A stretch of DNA of 64,000 nt, taken from contig NZ_CP114291.2 of NCBI RefSeq assembly GCF_027111355.2, positions 3,410,001 to 3,474,000 on the forward strand, in the 5' to 3' direction. The position numbers were made by a program, and so were the translations under genes. Source of the stretch: Flavobacterium eburneipallidum (lineage in GTDB: Bacteria; Bacteroidota; Bacteroidia; Flavobacteriales; Flavobacteriaceae). Of the stretch, positions 47,091-56,027 are shown one piece after another. Position 1 is the first letter of the stretch. Each line of letters begins with the position of its first letter. The notes below the pieces were generated by a model. It was given only the letters and a program-made list of their open reading frames with translations. It was not told where the DNA came from and ran no database searches.

Positions 47091-47206
47091 ATTACCGCAG
47101 ATTCGCTGATTTTCCCAATATAAATTAGATAAAATTAACGCTAATTTTTGAATTAGTGCAATGAAACACTTCTGATTTATTTTAAAATCTGCGAATCTGC
47201 GGTAAT
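47091..47206. repeat. Inverted pair of CCGCAGATTCGC repeats
   Basis: Arms 47091-47113 and 47184-47206 are reverse complements at 22 of 23 bases. The 70-base interior contains AACGCTAATTTTTGAATTAG, related to the ACACTAATTTTTAAT word near the GxxExxY gene. The arms share CCGCAGATTCGCAGATT with 33873-33921. Confidence 0.85.
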
Positions 47207-47264
47207 TTTTTAAAAAGAGAGAATAGTCTACTTCGCTGGGGTTTCCGAGTTTTAATTTTTATAC

Positions 47265-47272
47265 TACCTTTG
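47265..47272 (+). promoter_or_regulatory. -7 element for rpe
   Basis: TACCTTTG is a perfect TAnnTTTG, 24 bases before the ATG at 47297. It argues against a longer start at 47270. Confidence 0.55.
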
Positions 47273-47296
47273 CAAAAAAAACAACACAACCCTACA

Positions 47297-47962
47297 ATGA
47301 GTACAAACACAATTATTGCCCCTTCAGTTCTTGCTGCTGATTTTGCTAATTTGCAACGAGATATTGAAATGATTAACAACAGCCAAGCCGATTGGTTTCA
47401 TATTGATATTATGGACGGCGTTTTTGTTCCAAATATTTCTTTCGGAATGCCCGTTTTAGAAGCTATTAAAAAACATGCCAAGAAAACAATCGACGTTCAT
47501 TTGATGATTGTAAATCCTGACCAATACATTTCCACTTTCAAAAAATTAGGAGCGGATGTGCTTACTGTTCATTTGGAAGCTAGCAACCATTTACATAGAA
47601 CCTTACAAGCGATCAAAGCTGAAGGAATGAAAGCAGGAGTTGCCTTAAATCCGCATACCAATGTAGATTTACTAGAAGATGTTATCAACGACATTGATAT
47701 GGTTTGTATTATGAGTGTGAATCCGGGTTTTGGCGGACAATCTTTCATTGAAAACACTTACGATAAAATCCGAAAACTAAAAGCTTTAATTAATCGAAAA
47801 GGAGCATCCACTTTAATCGAAATTGATGGCGGTGTTACCAATAAAAATGCCTTACAATTAGTAGAAGCAGGTGCTGATGTATTAGTGGCTGGAAGTTATG
47901 TTTTTGGTGCAGCTGATCCAATCGCAATAGTTGCCGATTTAAAGAAATTGACTTCTTTTTAA
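47297..47962 (+). CDS. rpe: Ribulose-phosphate 3-epimerase
   Basis: The 221-residue TIM-barrel enzyme interconverts ribulose 5-phosphate and xylulose 5-phosphate. It has IIAPSVLAADFANLQ at the start, the metal-site motif HIDIMDGVFVPNISFG, VHLMIVNP, SVNPGFGGQSF and EIDGGV, with catalytic Asp residues in DIMDG and EIDGG. ATG 47297 is chosen, because an upstream TTG start at 47270 would sit inside the -7 promoter element. A terminator follows. Confidence 0.97.
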   Translation: MSTNTIIAPSVLAADFANLQRDIEMINNSQADWFHIDIMDGVFVPNISFGMPVLEAIKKHAKKTIDVHLMIVNPDQYISTFKKLGADVLTVHLEASNHLHRTLQAIKAEGMKAGVALNPHTNVDLLEDVINDIDMVCIMSVNPGFGGQSFIENTYDKIRKLKALINRKGASTLIEIDGGVTNKNALQLVEAGADVLVAGSYVFGAADPIAIVADLKKLTSF

Positions 47963-47985
47963 AATAAAAACATAGAAATCCAAGT

Positions 47986-48017
47986 AAAATCCAAAGAGCA
48001 ATCTTTGGATTTTTTTA
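47986..48017 (+). terminator. Terminator after rpe
   Basis: 11-bp stem AAAATCCAAAG/CTTTGGATTTT with a 6-base loop and T-run. Confidence 0.85.
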
Positions 48018-48055
48018 TTTAAAAAACTCATTAACAAGTAATTATAATTTCGAGC

Positions 48056-48088
48056 ATCTTTGTCAAAGTTTTAAACTTTGACAAAGAT
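48056..48088. repeat. 33-base near-perfect palindrome
   Basis: Arms ATCTTTGTCAAAGTTT and AAACTTTGACAAAGAT are exact reverse complements with a single T between them. There is no downstream T-tract and it is ~40 bases past the rpe terminator. Confidence 0.85.
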
Positions 48089-48236
48089 TAACTACTTCAT
48101 CAATGTTAGGAAAATGTAATTTAAAATTAAAATTAAACTGTATTTAATGTTATTTAAGTTATCAAAAACAGGATTTAATTAAATATTTTTAACCTTTTAA
48201 TATTATTAAACCACACTTAAAATCTGAACCTGATTT

Positions 48237-48244
48237 TACATTTG
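48237..48244 (+). promoter_or_regulatory. -7 element for the T9SS cargo gene
   Basis: TACATTTG, a perfect TAnnTTTG, 21 bases before the ATG at 48266. It shows that an upstream TTG at 48242 is not the start. Confidence 0.55.
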
Positions 48245-48265
48245 TCGTTCTTAAAAAAACAACAA

Positions 48266-51200
48266 ATGAAAAAACTGTACTTTAAACAAACAATAGCCGC
48301 TACACTATTGTTTTTTAGTTCTCAATCAGATGCGCAGACCTTGTTGCACTATTGGAATTTCAACAATAATGCTTCTGTTGCGACCATCACAACTCCTACT
48401 CTAACTAACATTTCTGGTGCAGCCTCTATTTCGGCAAACATTACTGGAATTAGTGCCATTGACTTTGCTGGTGGAACTGGACAAAATTTTAACGTGTTAA
48501 ATTTGAATGCTCGCAATTCAGATGTATTTGGAACACATTTACGATTCAATGATCCTATCGGGAGTGCTTTGATTTTTGCACTTCCTACATCAGGTTATGA
48601 AGATGTGATTGTGAAATTTGCTACACGCCGTTCAGGTTCTGGAGCTGGAACACAAGTTTGGTCTTACTCTACAGATGGAACTAATTATACTTTTTTTGCT
48701 AACGTTATTCCAAATAATGGAGATCCTGCATTAGCAACTTTAGATTTTTCTAGCATTAGCGGTGCTGACAATAATCCAAACTTTAAATTAAAAGTAGAAT
48801 TTGAATTAGCTCCAGGTGGTAATGTTGGAAACAATAGATTCGACAATTTCACTGTAGAAGGAACTGTTTTTAATGGAGTAGATACTACTGCTCCTACAGC
48901 TAGTTTTACACCAGCAAATGCTGCTACTGGAATTTTTTCAAACATCCAACCTTCTATCGCTTTTAGTGAAAATGTTCGTTTAGTAAATAATGATGCCATT
49001 ACCAATACCAATGTTGATGGAATCGTTGAATTGCGTTTGAACAATGCTTCGGGAGCTTTAGTTCCTTTTGATGCAAGTTTTGCATTAAATAAAATTACAA
49101 TCGTTCCAACTACCGCTTTGGCAAACAATCAATTGTATTATGTTGGATTAGTAGCCAATTCGGTTGAAGATGCTAGTAATAATGCTATAACAACAGCTCA
49201 ATCCGCTAGTTTTACTACCACTACTCCAACGGTTAATCTTTCGGTAAATAATAGCGTTGGAAAAGAATCAAATTCGACTGTAATTACTGTAACTGCTACT
49301 TCAAATTTTGCCGTTAATGGCAACCAAACCATCAATTTAGGCGTTGCTGGAACAAACATTACTGCTGCTGATTATACTTTAAGCAATACCGTAATCAGCA
49401 TTTTGAACGGACAAACTACAGGAAGTGTTAGTTTCACTGTAACTAACGATGCCTTGGTAGAAAATACGGAATCGGCTATTTTAACCTTGAGTAATCCATC
49501 TGCTGGAATTGCATTAGGAAGTACTATTTCACAACCAATAACTATCATTGACAATGATGCTCCTTTGGATATTAATCTTTCGAATTATGTTAGAGTGGGT
49601 CGTTACGATTTACCAGAACCAAAAAGAACGGTAGCTCCAACCAATAATTTATTGACTCAAGAAGCTTCTGGAGTAACTTACAATTGGGACACGGATACAC
49701 TGTTTATTGTAGGTGACGGAACTACAAATGTTACTCAAGTTTCAAAAACAGGACAACTTATTGATACTATGACATTGGCTCAAGGAGGCAGTGCGCAAGG
49801 AACTGAATTTTATGATTCTGAAGGAATAACTTATATTGGAAACGGTCAGTTTGTAATGACAGAAGAACGTGACCGACAAGTAGTTTTATTTACTTATGCT
49901 GCTGGAACGACACTTACAAGAGCCAATGCTAAAACAGTAAAATTGGGTACTTTCGTTAATAACACTGGAACTGAAGGACTTTCTTTTGATCCATTGACGA
50001 ATAGTTATATCGTTTTAAAAGAAATATCTCCTATCGGAATTTTCCAAACCGGAATTGATTTCAATGCTGGAACTGCTACGAATGGTTCAGCTACTACTGA
50101 AAATTCTACTAATCTTTTTGACCCAGCTTTGATGGGCTTTACAGATGTTGCTGATGTTTTTGCTTTATCTAATTTGCCAGCCTTGAACGGAAAACCATTA
50201 TTCAATAACTTATTGGTATTGAGTCAAGAAAACGCCAAAGTAGTAAACATTGACCGAAACGGAACGATTGCTAATTCATTGACTATCGTATCCGACCCAG
50301 GAAATCCTTTGGATGCACCTAATCAACAACACGAAGGATTAACAATGGATCGTGATGGCATCTTGTATATCGTAAACGAAAATGGTGGTGGCGATATCGA
50401 TCATCCACAACTTTGGGTTTACGCTCCATCTTCATTGCAAAATTTAGCACCAACAGCTATTGCTTTGGCAAATACAACGACAACTGTTTTAGAAAACACT
50501 AACACTGCAACTGCCGTTAAAGTATCTGATATTTTGGTAACAGATGACGGATTAGGAACTAACAACTTTACTTTATCTGGTGCTGATGCAAGCTTTTTCC
50601 AAGTTATTGGCTCTAGTTTATACATCAAAGCAGGAACCGTTTTGGATTATGAAACTAAAACTAGTTACAATGTTACCATTAATGTAGATGATACGTCAGT
50701 AGGGATTACACCTGATGCTTCTGTAAATTTTACATTAGCCGTAACAGACGTTGCAAACGAAACCGTTGCAACAGCAACAGTAACAATTACGGAAGTAGCT
50801 CCTTGGTCAAGCGGAAATGCGCTTGTAGGTGCCGATTGGTTTGAAGTAACTAACAATGGAACTACTGCTCTTGACATCACAGGTTGGAAAGTAGATGATA
50901 GCTCCAATACCTTCACAGCTGCTGTGCCTTTATCAGGAATTACTAGTATCGCTCCTGGCGAATCGGTAATTTTTATAGAAGCTGCCGCTGCTGATGTAAC
51001 GACTGTTACCTATAATTTTAAATCAACTTGGTTTGATACTAATGTACCTGCAGGTTTCCAAATAGGGACTTATACGGGTAGTGGAATTGGCTTAAGTACT
51101 GGTGGAGATGCTTTAAATTTATTTAATGCAAGCGGAAACATTATGGCTAATGTTGTATTTGGTACAGCTACAACAAATCTATCATTCAATAATGCTGCTG

Positions 51201-52135
51201 GTTTAACCAATACAACTATTACAACATTGAGTCAAGTTGAAGTTAATGAAGCTTTTGCTGCTGCCAAAGATGCCAATCAAATTGGTTCTCCGGGTTCAGT
51301 TGGAAAATTATACATCTCTGAAGTAGCACCTTGGTCTAGCGGAAGCAGTCCTGTTGGAGCCGATTGGTTTGAAGTAACCAATACTAAAGCTGTAGCCGTT
51401 GATATCACAGGTTGGAAATTTGATGATGACTCGCAATCTCCAATTGCTGCTGTAGCATTAAACGGAATTACAAGCATCAATCCAGGTGAATCGGTAATTT
51501 TTATTGAAACTAATGATTTGCCTGCTAAAAGTGCTTTGTTTTTGAGCAACTGGTTTGGAACTACTCCTCCAGCAGGTTTAAGAATCGGAAGTTATACGGG
51601 TAGCGGAATTGGTTTAGGTTCAGGTGGTGACCAAGTAAATTTATACAATGCTACTAGTAATATTCAACAAGCTTCTATCTGGTTTGCTGCTTCTCCTACT
51701 ACTACTTTTGCTACTTTTGACAATACAGCAGGAGTAAGAACGAATATAACACAACAAACCAAATTAAGTGCAGTGGGTGTTAACGGAGCTTTTGTTGCCG
51801 CAAACAGTCCAAATGAAGTAGGTTCTCCAGGAGTTTTCAAATTAACAAGTCCTACGCTATCGGTTAATTTACCTTCTGAAATTGTAAACTCATTCAAAGT
51901 TTTTGCTTTTCCTGTGCCTTATTCTTCTACTTTCCAATTGGATTTAACATCTGTTAGCAATGATTCAGTTGAAATTAAAGTATATGATATGAGCGGAAAA
52001 TTAATGGAGGTGCGTCAATTCGAAGCTACTGAAATCAAAAATCAAAACATAGGAAACAATTATCCAACTGGAATTTACAATGTTGTTGTAACCCAAGGAG
52101 AAAATGTAAAAACGATTCGTGTGGTTAAGAAATAA
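48266..52135 (+). CDS. Large multidomain secreted protein with lamin-tail repeats and type A T9SS signal
   Basis: The 1289-residue protein has a signal peptide (ending SQSDAQ), a LamG-like N-terminal part, an SbsA/Ig-like domain (DTTAPTASFTPAN...), a Calx-beta domain (~320-430), a beta-propeller of the SdiA-regulated/phytase-like type (~435-720: DSEGITYIGNGQFVMTEERDRQ and QHEGLTMDRDGILYIVNENGG), a cadherin-like segment, two lamin-tail domains ~170 residues apart that both start EVAPWSSG, and a C-terminal type A sorting domain (KVYDMSGKL, GIYNVVV). It should be exported by T9SS to the surface. Catalytic function is not certain. Confidence 0.87.
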   Translation: MKKLYFKQTIAATLLFFSSQSDAQTLLHYWNFNNNASVATITTPTLTNISGAASISANITGISAIDFAGGTGQNFNVLNLNARNSDVFGTHLRFNDPIGSALIFALPTSGYEDVIVKFATRRSGSGAGTQVWSYSTDGTNYTFFANVIPNNGDPALATLDFSSISGADNNPNFKLKVEFELAPGGNVGNNRFDNFTVEGTVFNGVDTTAPTASFTPANAATGIFSNIQPSIAFSENVRLVNNDAITNTNVDGIVELRLNNASGALVPFDASFALNKITIVPTTALANNQLYYVGLVANSVEDASNNAITTAQSASFTTTTPTVNLSVNNSVGKESNSTVITVTATSNFAVNGNQTINLGVAGTNITAADYTLSNTVISILNGQTTGSVSFTVTNDALVENTESAILTLSNPSAGIALGSTISQPITIIDNDAPLDINLSNYVRVGRYDLPEPKRTVAPTNNLLTQEASGVTYNWDTDTLFIVGDGTTNVTQVSKTGQLIDTMTLAQGGSAQGTEFYDSEGITYIGNGQFVMTEERDRQVVLFTYAAGTTLTRANAKTVKLGTFVNNTGTEGLSFDPLTNSYIVLKEISPIGIFQTGIDFNAGTATNGSATTENSTNLFDPALMGFTDVADVFALSNLPALNGKPLFNNLLVLSQENAKVVNIDRNGTIANSLTIVSDPGNPLDAPNQQHEGLTMDRDGILYIVNENGGGDIDHPQLWVYAPSSLQNLAPTAIALANTTTTVLENTNTATAVKVSDILVTDDGLGTNNFTLSGADASFFQVIGSSLYIKAGTVLDYETKTSYNVTINVDDTSVGITPDASVNFTLAVTDVANETVATATVTITEVAPWSSGNALVGADWFEVTNNGTTALDITGWKVDDSSNTFTAAVPLSGITSIAPGESVIFIEAAAADVTTVTYNFKSTWFDTNVPAGFQIGTYTGSGIGLSTGGDALNLFNASGNIMANVVFGTATTNLSFNNAAGLTNTTITTLSQVEVNEAFAAAKDANQIGSPGSVGKLYISEVAPWSSGSSPVGADWFEVTNTKAVAVDITGWKFDDDSQSPIAAVALNGITSINPGESVIFIETNDLPAKSALFLSNWFGTTPPAGLRIGSYTGSGIGLGSGGDQVNLYNATSNIQQASIWFAASPTTTFATFDNTAGVRTNITQQTKLSAVGVNGAFVAANSPNEVGSPGVFKLTSPTLSVNLPSEIVNSFKVFAFPVPYSSTFQLDLTSVSNDSVEIKVYDMSGKLMEVRQFEATEIKNQNIGNNYPTGIYNVVVTQGENVKTIRVVKK

Positions 52136-52138
52136 GAA

Positions 52139-52180
52139 CCTCACCCCCAACCCCTCTCCAAAGGAGAGGGGAGCAAGGTA
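52139..52180. repeat. GC-rich dispersed hairpin element
   Basis: CCTCACCCCCAACCCCTCTC leads into CCCCTCTCC-AAA-GGAGAGGGG. It is far richer in GC than its surroundings and, from memory, similar elements are scattered in many Bacteroidota genomes. It starts right after the T9SS gene stop. Confidence 0.65.
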
Positions 52181-52193
52181 AACTAAATACAAG

Positions 52194-52230
52194 AAACCCT
52201 CGTTTGATTACTCAAACGAGGGTTTTTGCT
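52194..52230 (+). terminator. Terminator after the T9SS cargo gene
   Basis: 13-bp stem AAACCCTCGTTTG/CAAACGAGGGTTT with a 6-base loop and T-run. Confidence 0.9.
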
Positions 52231-52303
52231 TTACTATTATTTCAATAAAAAATCGGAATTAGCCTGAACCAATCCCGATTTTATTTAAATTTTATGGCAA
52301 TGA

Positions 52304-52702
52304 TTAAATTGCAGCAGCTCCCGCTACAGCAACAGCATGATCGTTCTCTACTGAACTTCCGCTTACACCAATTGCTCCAATAACTTCTCCAGCTGCATCA
52401 TAAATTGGAACTCCACCTGGGAACGAAATCAAACCACCGTTAGAATGTTCGATACCAAATAATGATTCTCCTGGTTGCGATAAACTTCCAATGATTCCAG
52501 TATTCATATCAAAAAAACGAGCTGTTTTTGCTTTTTTCAAAGAAATATCTGCCGAACCAAGCCATGCTCCGTCCATACGTACAAATGCCAAAATATTGGC
52601 TCCAGCATCTACAACTGAAATGTTCATTTTAGTATTCAATTCAATTGATTTTGCTTTGGCTGCAGCAATTATAGTTTCTGCTTGTGCTAATGAAATATTC
52701 AT
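52304..52702 (-). CDS. GlcG/HbpS family heme-binding-like protein
   Basis: The 132-residue protein has the GlcG/HbpS pattern: [43 protein letters not shown] and [20 protein letters not shown]. Members include the heme sensor HbpS and proteins of glycolate loci; actual ligand varies. No signal peptide is present, so a cytoplasmic location is likely. It is a single gene downstream of the AraC regulator with a ~90-bp gap on the same strand. Confidence 0.88.
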   Translation of the reverse strand: MNISLAQAETIIAAAKAKSIELNTKMNISVVDAGANILAFVRMDGAWLGSADISLKKAKTARFFDMNTGIIGSLSQPGESLFGIEHSNGGLISFPGGVPIYDAAGEVIGAIGVSGSSVENDHAVAVAGAAAI

Positions 52703-52792
52703 CGGTTTTATGTTTTAAGATTAAAAACAAAAATAGTTTTCCAAATAGAATCCTAAAGTTCAAAAACTTATGAAAAAAGTTCATTTTTGACG

Positions 52793-53653
52793 TTATTCAG
52801 TCAACGAACCACTTTTTGGACTGTATCCAAATTGATTTTTAAAGGCAATACTGAAATTAGACAATGAAGAGTAGCCACAATCTGAAAAGAGTTCTGAAGG
52901 TTTTTTGTCGCCATTTTCCAAAAGTTTTTTGGCTTGATTCAATCTTTTTTGTTGCAACCATTTTCCTGGATTGACTTTGTATTCTTTGGCAAAATGTCTT
53001 TTGAAAGTGGACAAACTCATATTGGCTAAAAAGGCTATTTCCAATAAACTCAAATTAGAATTGACATTCGCTTCGACAATTTTTCGAAAAGACGAATTGT
53101 TTTCCTGACAGACTAAACCTTGGAGATAAGAAACAAAATCTGAACCATATTTATGAATTAAATACAGCATAATTTCTTCTAATTTCACTCCTAATAATTG
53201 AATCGTTGCTCCATTTTTCAGTTTTAAAACTGAGGAAATAGAAGCTACAAAAGAGTCAATAAAATCATCATTTTCAATCAAAAAAAAGGGAATTTGCTCG
53301 CTCAATTGTTGCTTTTTATTCACATCCTGATACTGGTATTTTTTCAAAAAGTCAAGCACATTTTTATTGGAAAAGAAAAAGAGTTTGCAAAAATAAATTT
53401 GTTCGTTGTCTAGCAATTCGGTCATCAAGCAATTGCCTGATTTGATGAGTACGGATTGTTGCTTGTTGACTTCCACAACTGTATCGGCAAAATAAACTTT
53501 CTTTTGACCTGTTTGTAAAAAGCTAAACATATTCAAACTCAAATCGACTTTATCTTTGACTACATCCGCATTCATTTTATAATCATAAATGAATAAATCA
53601 GGAACAGAATTTGGATTATCAAGAAAAGTAGCAGGAATATTTTGTATGCTCAT
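52793..53653 (-). CDS. AraC family transcriptional regulator
   Basis: The 286-residue protein has an N-terminal ligand-binding-like domain (~residues 1-165; YDYKMNADVVKDKVDL...) of the ExsA-like type and a C-terminal AraC HTH: SLLEIAFLANMSLSTFKRHFAKEYKVNPGKWLQ and SELFSDCGYSSLSNFSIAFKNQFGYSP. I chose ATG 53653 (MSIQNIPATF), since the longer frame to 53698 lacks protein-like residues. It may control the GlcG-like gene next to it, but no operator is visible. Confidence 0.9.
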   Translation of the reverse strand: MSIQNIPATFLDNPNSVPDLFIYDYKMNADVVKDKVDLSLNMFSFLQTGQKKVYFADTVVEVNKQQSVLIKSGNCLMTELLDNEQIYFCKLFFFSNKNVLDFLKKYQYQDVNKKQQLSEQIPFFLIENDDFIDSFVASISSVLKLKNGATIQLLGVKLEEIMLYLIHKYGSDFVSYLQGLVCQENNSSFRKIVEANVNSNLSLLEIAFLANMSLSTFKRHFAKEYKVNPGKWLQQKRLNQAKKLLENGDKKPSELFSDCGYSSLSNFSIAFKNQFGYSPKSGSLTE

Positions 53654-53777
53654 TGTATGACTCTTTTTGCAAAGATTATCATTCTTGTTTGAAATCAAGC
53701 CTTAAAACTATTTTTTCGAAAATAAAAATAAATATCCTGTAAGCCAATTACCCAAATCTGTTGTAGATAGTTTGTTT

Positions 53778-54377
53778 TTATAAAATTTCTTTTGTAAAAC
53801 TATCAATTTCTTTCCAATCAAATTTTTCAATATCAACTTTCCATAGCCATTCTGTTTCTCTGTACATAATAATTAAGCACTTGTGATAAAGCTTATAAAA
53901 AGTGGAAAGTGATATATTTCCTTCACTATCAGCTCGATCAGAATTGATATGATTTCTTCTATTCCTAATAAATCTAAAATGTTTACCAAAATCAGCTGGA
54001 ATATTTATTTCATAAAATTTAATATCTAAACCTAAATCATCATCATAACCATTTATCATTCTATTTTTTCTATTTCTGAAAAGTTTTTCAACTTCACAAT
54101 TAATAGTAAAATCTAGAATTTCGTGTTTTTTCTTTTTAGAATCAGAATTGTAAATTTCATGAAACTTATTGTTTTTTGGCTCAATATTTAACTCTATAAT
54201 TCCAACATAAAATTCATAAAAATGTGATATAAAATCAACATAATAATCATGACAATTTAAGCGAGATTCAATATCACTTTCTTTTGTCAATCTAATCAAA
54301 AGTGAATTGAAATTTTTATATGCTTTTGAACATCTATAGAATTCATGAGCTAATGTTATATTTAATTTTTTTTCCAT
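53778..54377 (-). CDS. Unknown protein with a HEPN-like R-x4-H motif
   Basis: I do not recognise this 199-residue protein. It is helix-rich, Lys/Asn-rich, lower in GC than the flanking genes, and has no signal peptide or transmembrane segment. Near residues 134-147 it reads FRFIRNRRNHINSD, which contains R138-x4-H143, the catalytic motif of HEPN ribonucleases in toxin and abortive infection systems. No nucleotidyltransferase partner is adjacent. HEPN membership is a guess from motif and helicity. Confidence 0.65.
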   Translation of the reverse strand: MEKKLNITLAHEFYRCSKAYKNFNSLLIRLTKESDIESRLNCHDYYVDFISHFYEFYVGIIELNIEPKNNKFHEIYNSDSKKKKHEILDFTINCEVEKLFRNRKNRMINGYDDDLGLDIKFYEINIPADFGKHFRFIRNRRNHINSDRADSEGNISLSTFYKLYHKCLIIMYRETEWLWKVDIEKFDWKEIDSFTKEIL

Positions 54378-54562
54378 TTTTTCTCTTCATACGGTAAAAG
54401 CACCTCCAAATCTCTACTACAACCCGTTTTAAAAATGGCACACTGATGAGACAGATCTAAACCAATAAAAACAGATTTATATATTATATTAGCAATAATC
54501 CGTGTACTTTATTGAATTATTTAGTCCATTAGTGGACAGTCATAAAATACATTCTTATTAGA

Positions 54563-56005
54563 TTACTCCTTTTTCACCGCTTCATATTTTTCTGGAAAAG
54601 CGGCTTCTCCATCTAAATTATTCACTTTCAAAACATCTACATTTTTACTTTCGATAGCATATTTGAAATAATCGGGTTTGTTTTTGCCCCAAGTCACGGA
54701 ACAATTTTGAACTTTAATATTTTCGGCGGTGTCAAAATAAAATCCAGATGTACTGCCTTTGACAAAACCATCCATTTTTGACGGGCGACGATCGTAAATT
54801 CCTCCAGCAAATTGGGAAGTTTTATCGATAGTAACATTCACGCCTTCAAAAACGATGTTTTTAATTTTATCCTTGCTTTCTCCGCTTACATAAACGCCAT
54901 TTTCTCCAAAACACTGAATGTTATTGAAATAAATATTGCTAATTGCCCCTACTTTTCCTTCGGTAGCGCCTTTTGGAAAACGCCAGTTGGCATCTTTGTG
55001 GTTTCCGCTAGCACGACTGTAAGCCGTTACATAAATAGGCTCTGCTTTTCCCCACCAAGTATCGGTCGTCAGCTTTCCTTCGATAATCATGTTCGAAAAA
55101 ATAACATCACTTACTGTTCCTTCATCCCTATTTTGAATTCCTACGCCTCGATTGCTATTTTTTATGATGCAATTATTGAAAACCACTTGTCGGATAGCAT
55201 CCATGTTTTCGGAACCAATTTTAATCGCACAACTACTACTGGTCATCGTACAATTCGTAACCGTAATGTTTTCGCAAGCACCAAATTCTTCAAACTCTCT
55301 TCGGTTTTTTAGGCAAATGCAATCATCACCGCTTTCGATATAACAATCGCTGATGCGAACATTTTTGGAATGATCTAAATCTATTCCATCGCTATTTCGA
55401 ACTTTTAGACTGTTCAATAATGTAATACCGCTAATGACAACATCATTGCACCCCACCAAATGAACCGTCCAATAAGCCGAATTTCCGATATGAACATCTT
55501 TTATTCTGATATTCTTACCGCCTATAATGGTCAAAACATGAGGTCGTGGATCCAAGATATTAAAAGGTTTCAAAATGTAAGCATCCTCTTCTTCAGCTCC
55601 CATAAATGAGATTCCGTTTCCATCAATTTTACCGCTTCCGCTAATGGTAAAGTTCTCTATATTCTTGCCCCCAATCCAAATCGTACCTTCACCTTTGTTC
55701 TCGCGAAAAGCACTTTCTGTGTATAAACTTTCATCAGGACTTGCCAAAATTTTAGCACCAGCCTCGATATGCAAATCTACATTCGATTTGACGTTGAAAG
55801 GACCTGCTAGAAATGTAAACGGAGCAGGAATCAATACCTGACCACCCGTTTTGCTACAGGCATCTATCGCTTTCTGAATAGCAACAGCATCATTGGTTTT
55901 ACCATCGCCTTTGGCTCCAAATTTTTTTACATCATACACTTTTTGTGCTACAGCAGTAAATGAAATACAAAGAAATAGTAGGGCAATTATAGATTTATTT
56001 ATCAT
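54563..56005 (-). CDS. GH28 family glycoside hydrolase (polygalacturonase-like)
   Basis: The 480-residue exported protein (signal peptide ending TAVAQ) starts KKFGAKGDGKTNDAVAIQKAID, the Pectate-lyase-3 entry of GH28, followed by a right-handed beta helix. The catalytic Asp motifs NSD (204-206) and SGDD (225-228) are present. The later GHG motif is replaced by SSSCAIKIGSE and RIK by VGIQNRD, so the substrate may differ from plain homogalacturonan. It is the last gene of the minus-strand uronate operon, 22 bp after the SDR gene. Confidence 0.9.
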   Translation of the reverse strand: MINKSIIALLFLCISFTAVAQKVYDVKKFGAKGDGKTNDAVAIQKAIDACSKTGGQVLIPAPFTFLAGPFNVKSNVDLHIEAGAKILASPDESLYTESAFRENKGEGTIWIGGKNIENFTISGSGKIDGNGISFMGAEEEDAYILKPFNILDPRPHVLTIIGGKNIRIKDVHIGNSAYWTVHLVGCNDVVISGITLLNSLKVRNSDGIDLDHSKNVRISDCYIESGDDCICLKNRREFEEFGACENITVTNCTMTSSSCAIKIGSENMDAIRQVVFNNCIIKNSNRGVGIQNRDEGTVSDVIFSNMIIEGKLTTDTWWGKAEPIYVTAYSRASGNHKDANWRFPKGATEGKVGAISNIYFNNIQCFGENGVYVSGESKDKIKNIVFEGVNVTIDKTSQFAGGIYDRRPSKMDGFVKGSTSGFYFDTAENIKVQNCSVTWGKNKPDYFKYAIESKNVDVLKVNNLDGEAAFPEKYEAVKKE

Positions 56006-56027
56006 TTGTTTTGTTTTTTAAAAACTT

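Larger units (their letters stand above)
46688..47296. other. 609-base intergenic region filled by repeats
   Basis: No gene is visible between rpoD and rpe. The stretch holds the rpoD terminator, a 197-bp MITE-like palindromic element with a flanking 10-bp direct repeat, a pair of inverted CCGCAGATTCGC repeats, and the rpe promoter. These parts account for most of its length. Confidence 0.8.
47963..48265. other. Intergenic stretch between rpe and the large T9SS gene
   Basis: Holds the rpe terminator, a 33-base palindrome (48056-48088) and a perfect -7 element TACATTTG (48237-48244). The rest is AT-rich without further structure. Confidence 0.6.

Noticed and set aside
54812..55312. 166-residue plus-strand frame inside the GH28 gene
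   Set aside because: Antisense to a clear beta-helix enzyme with conserved NSD and GDD motifs.
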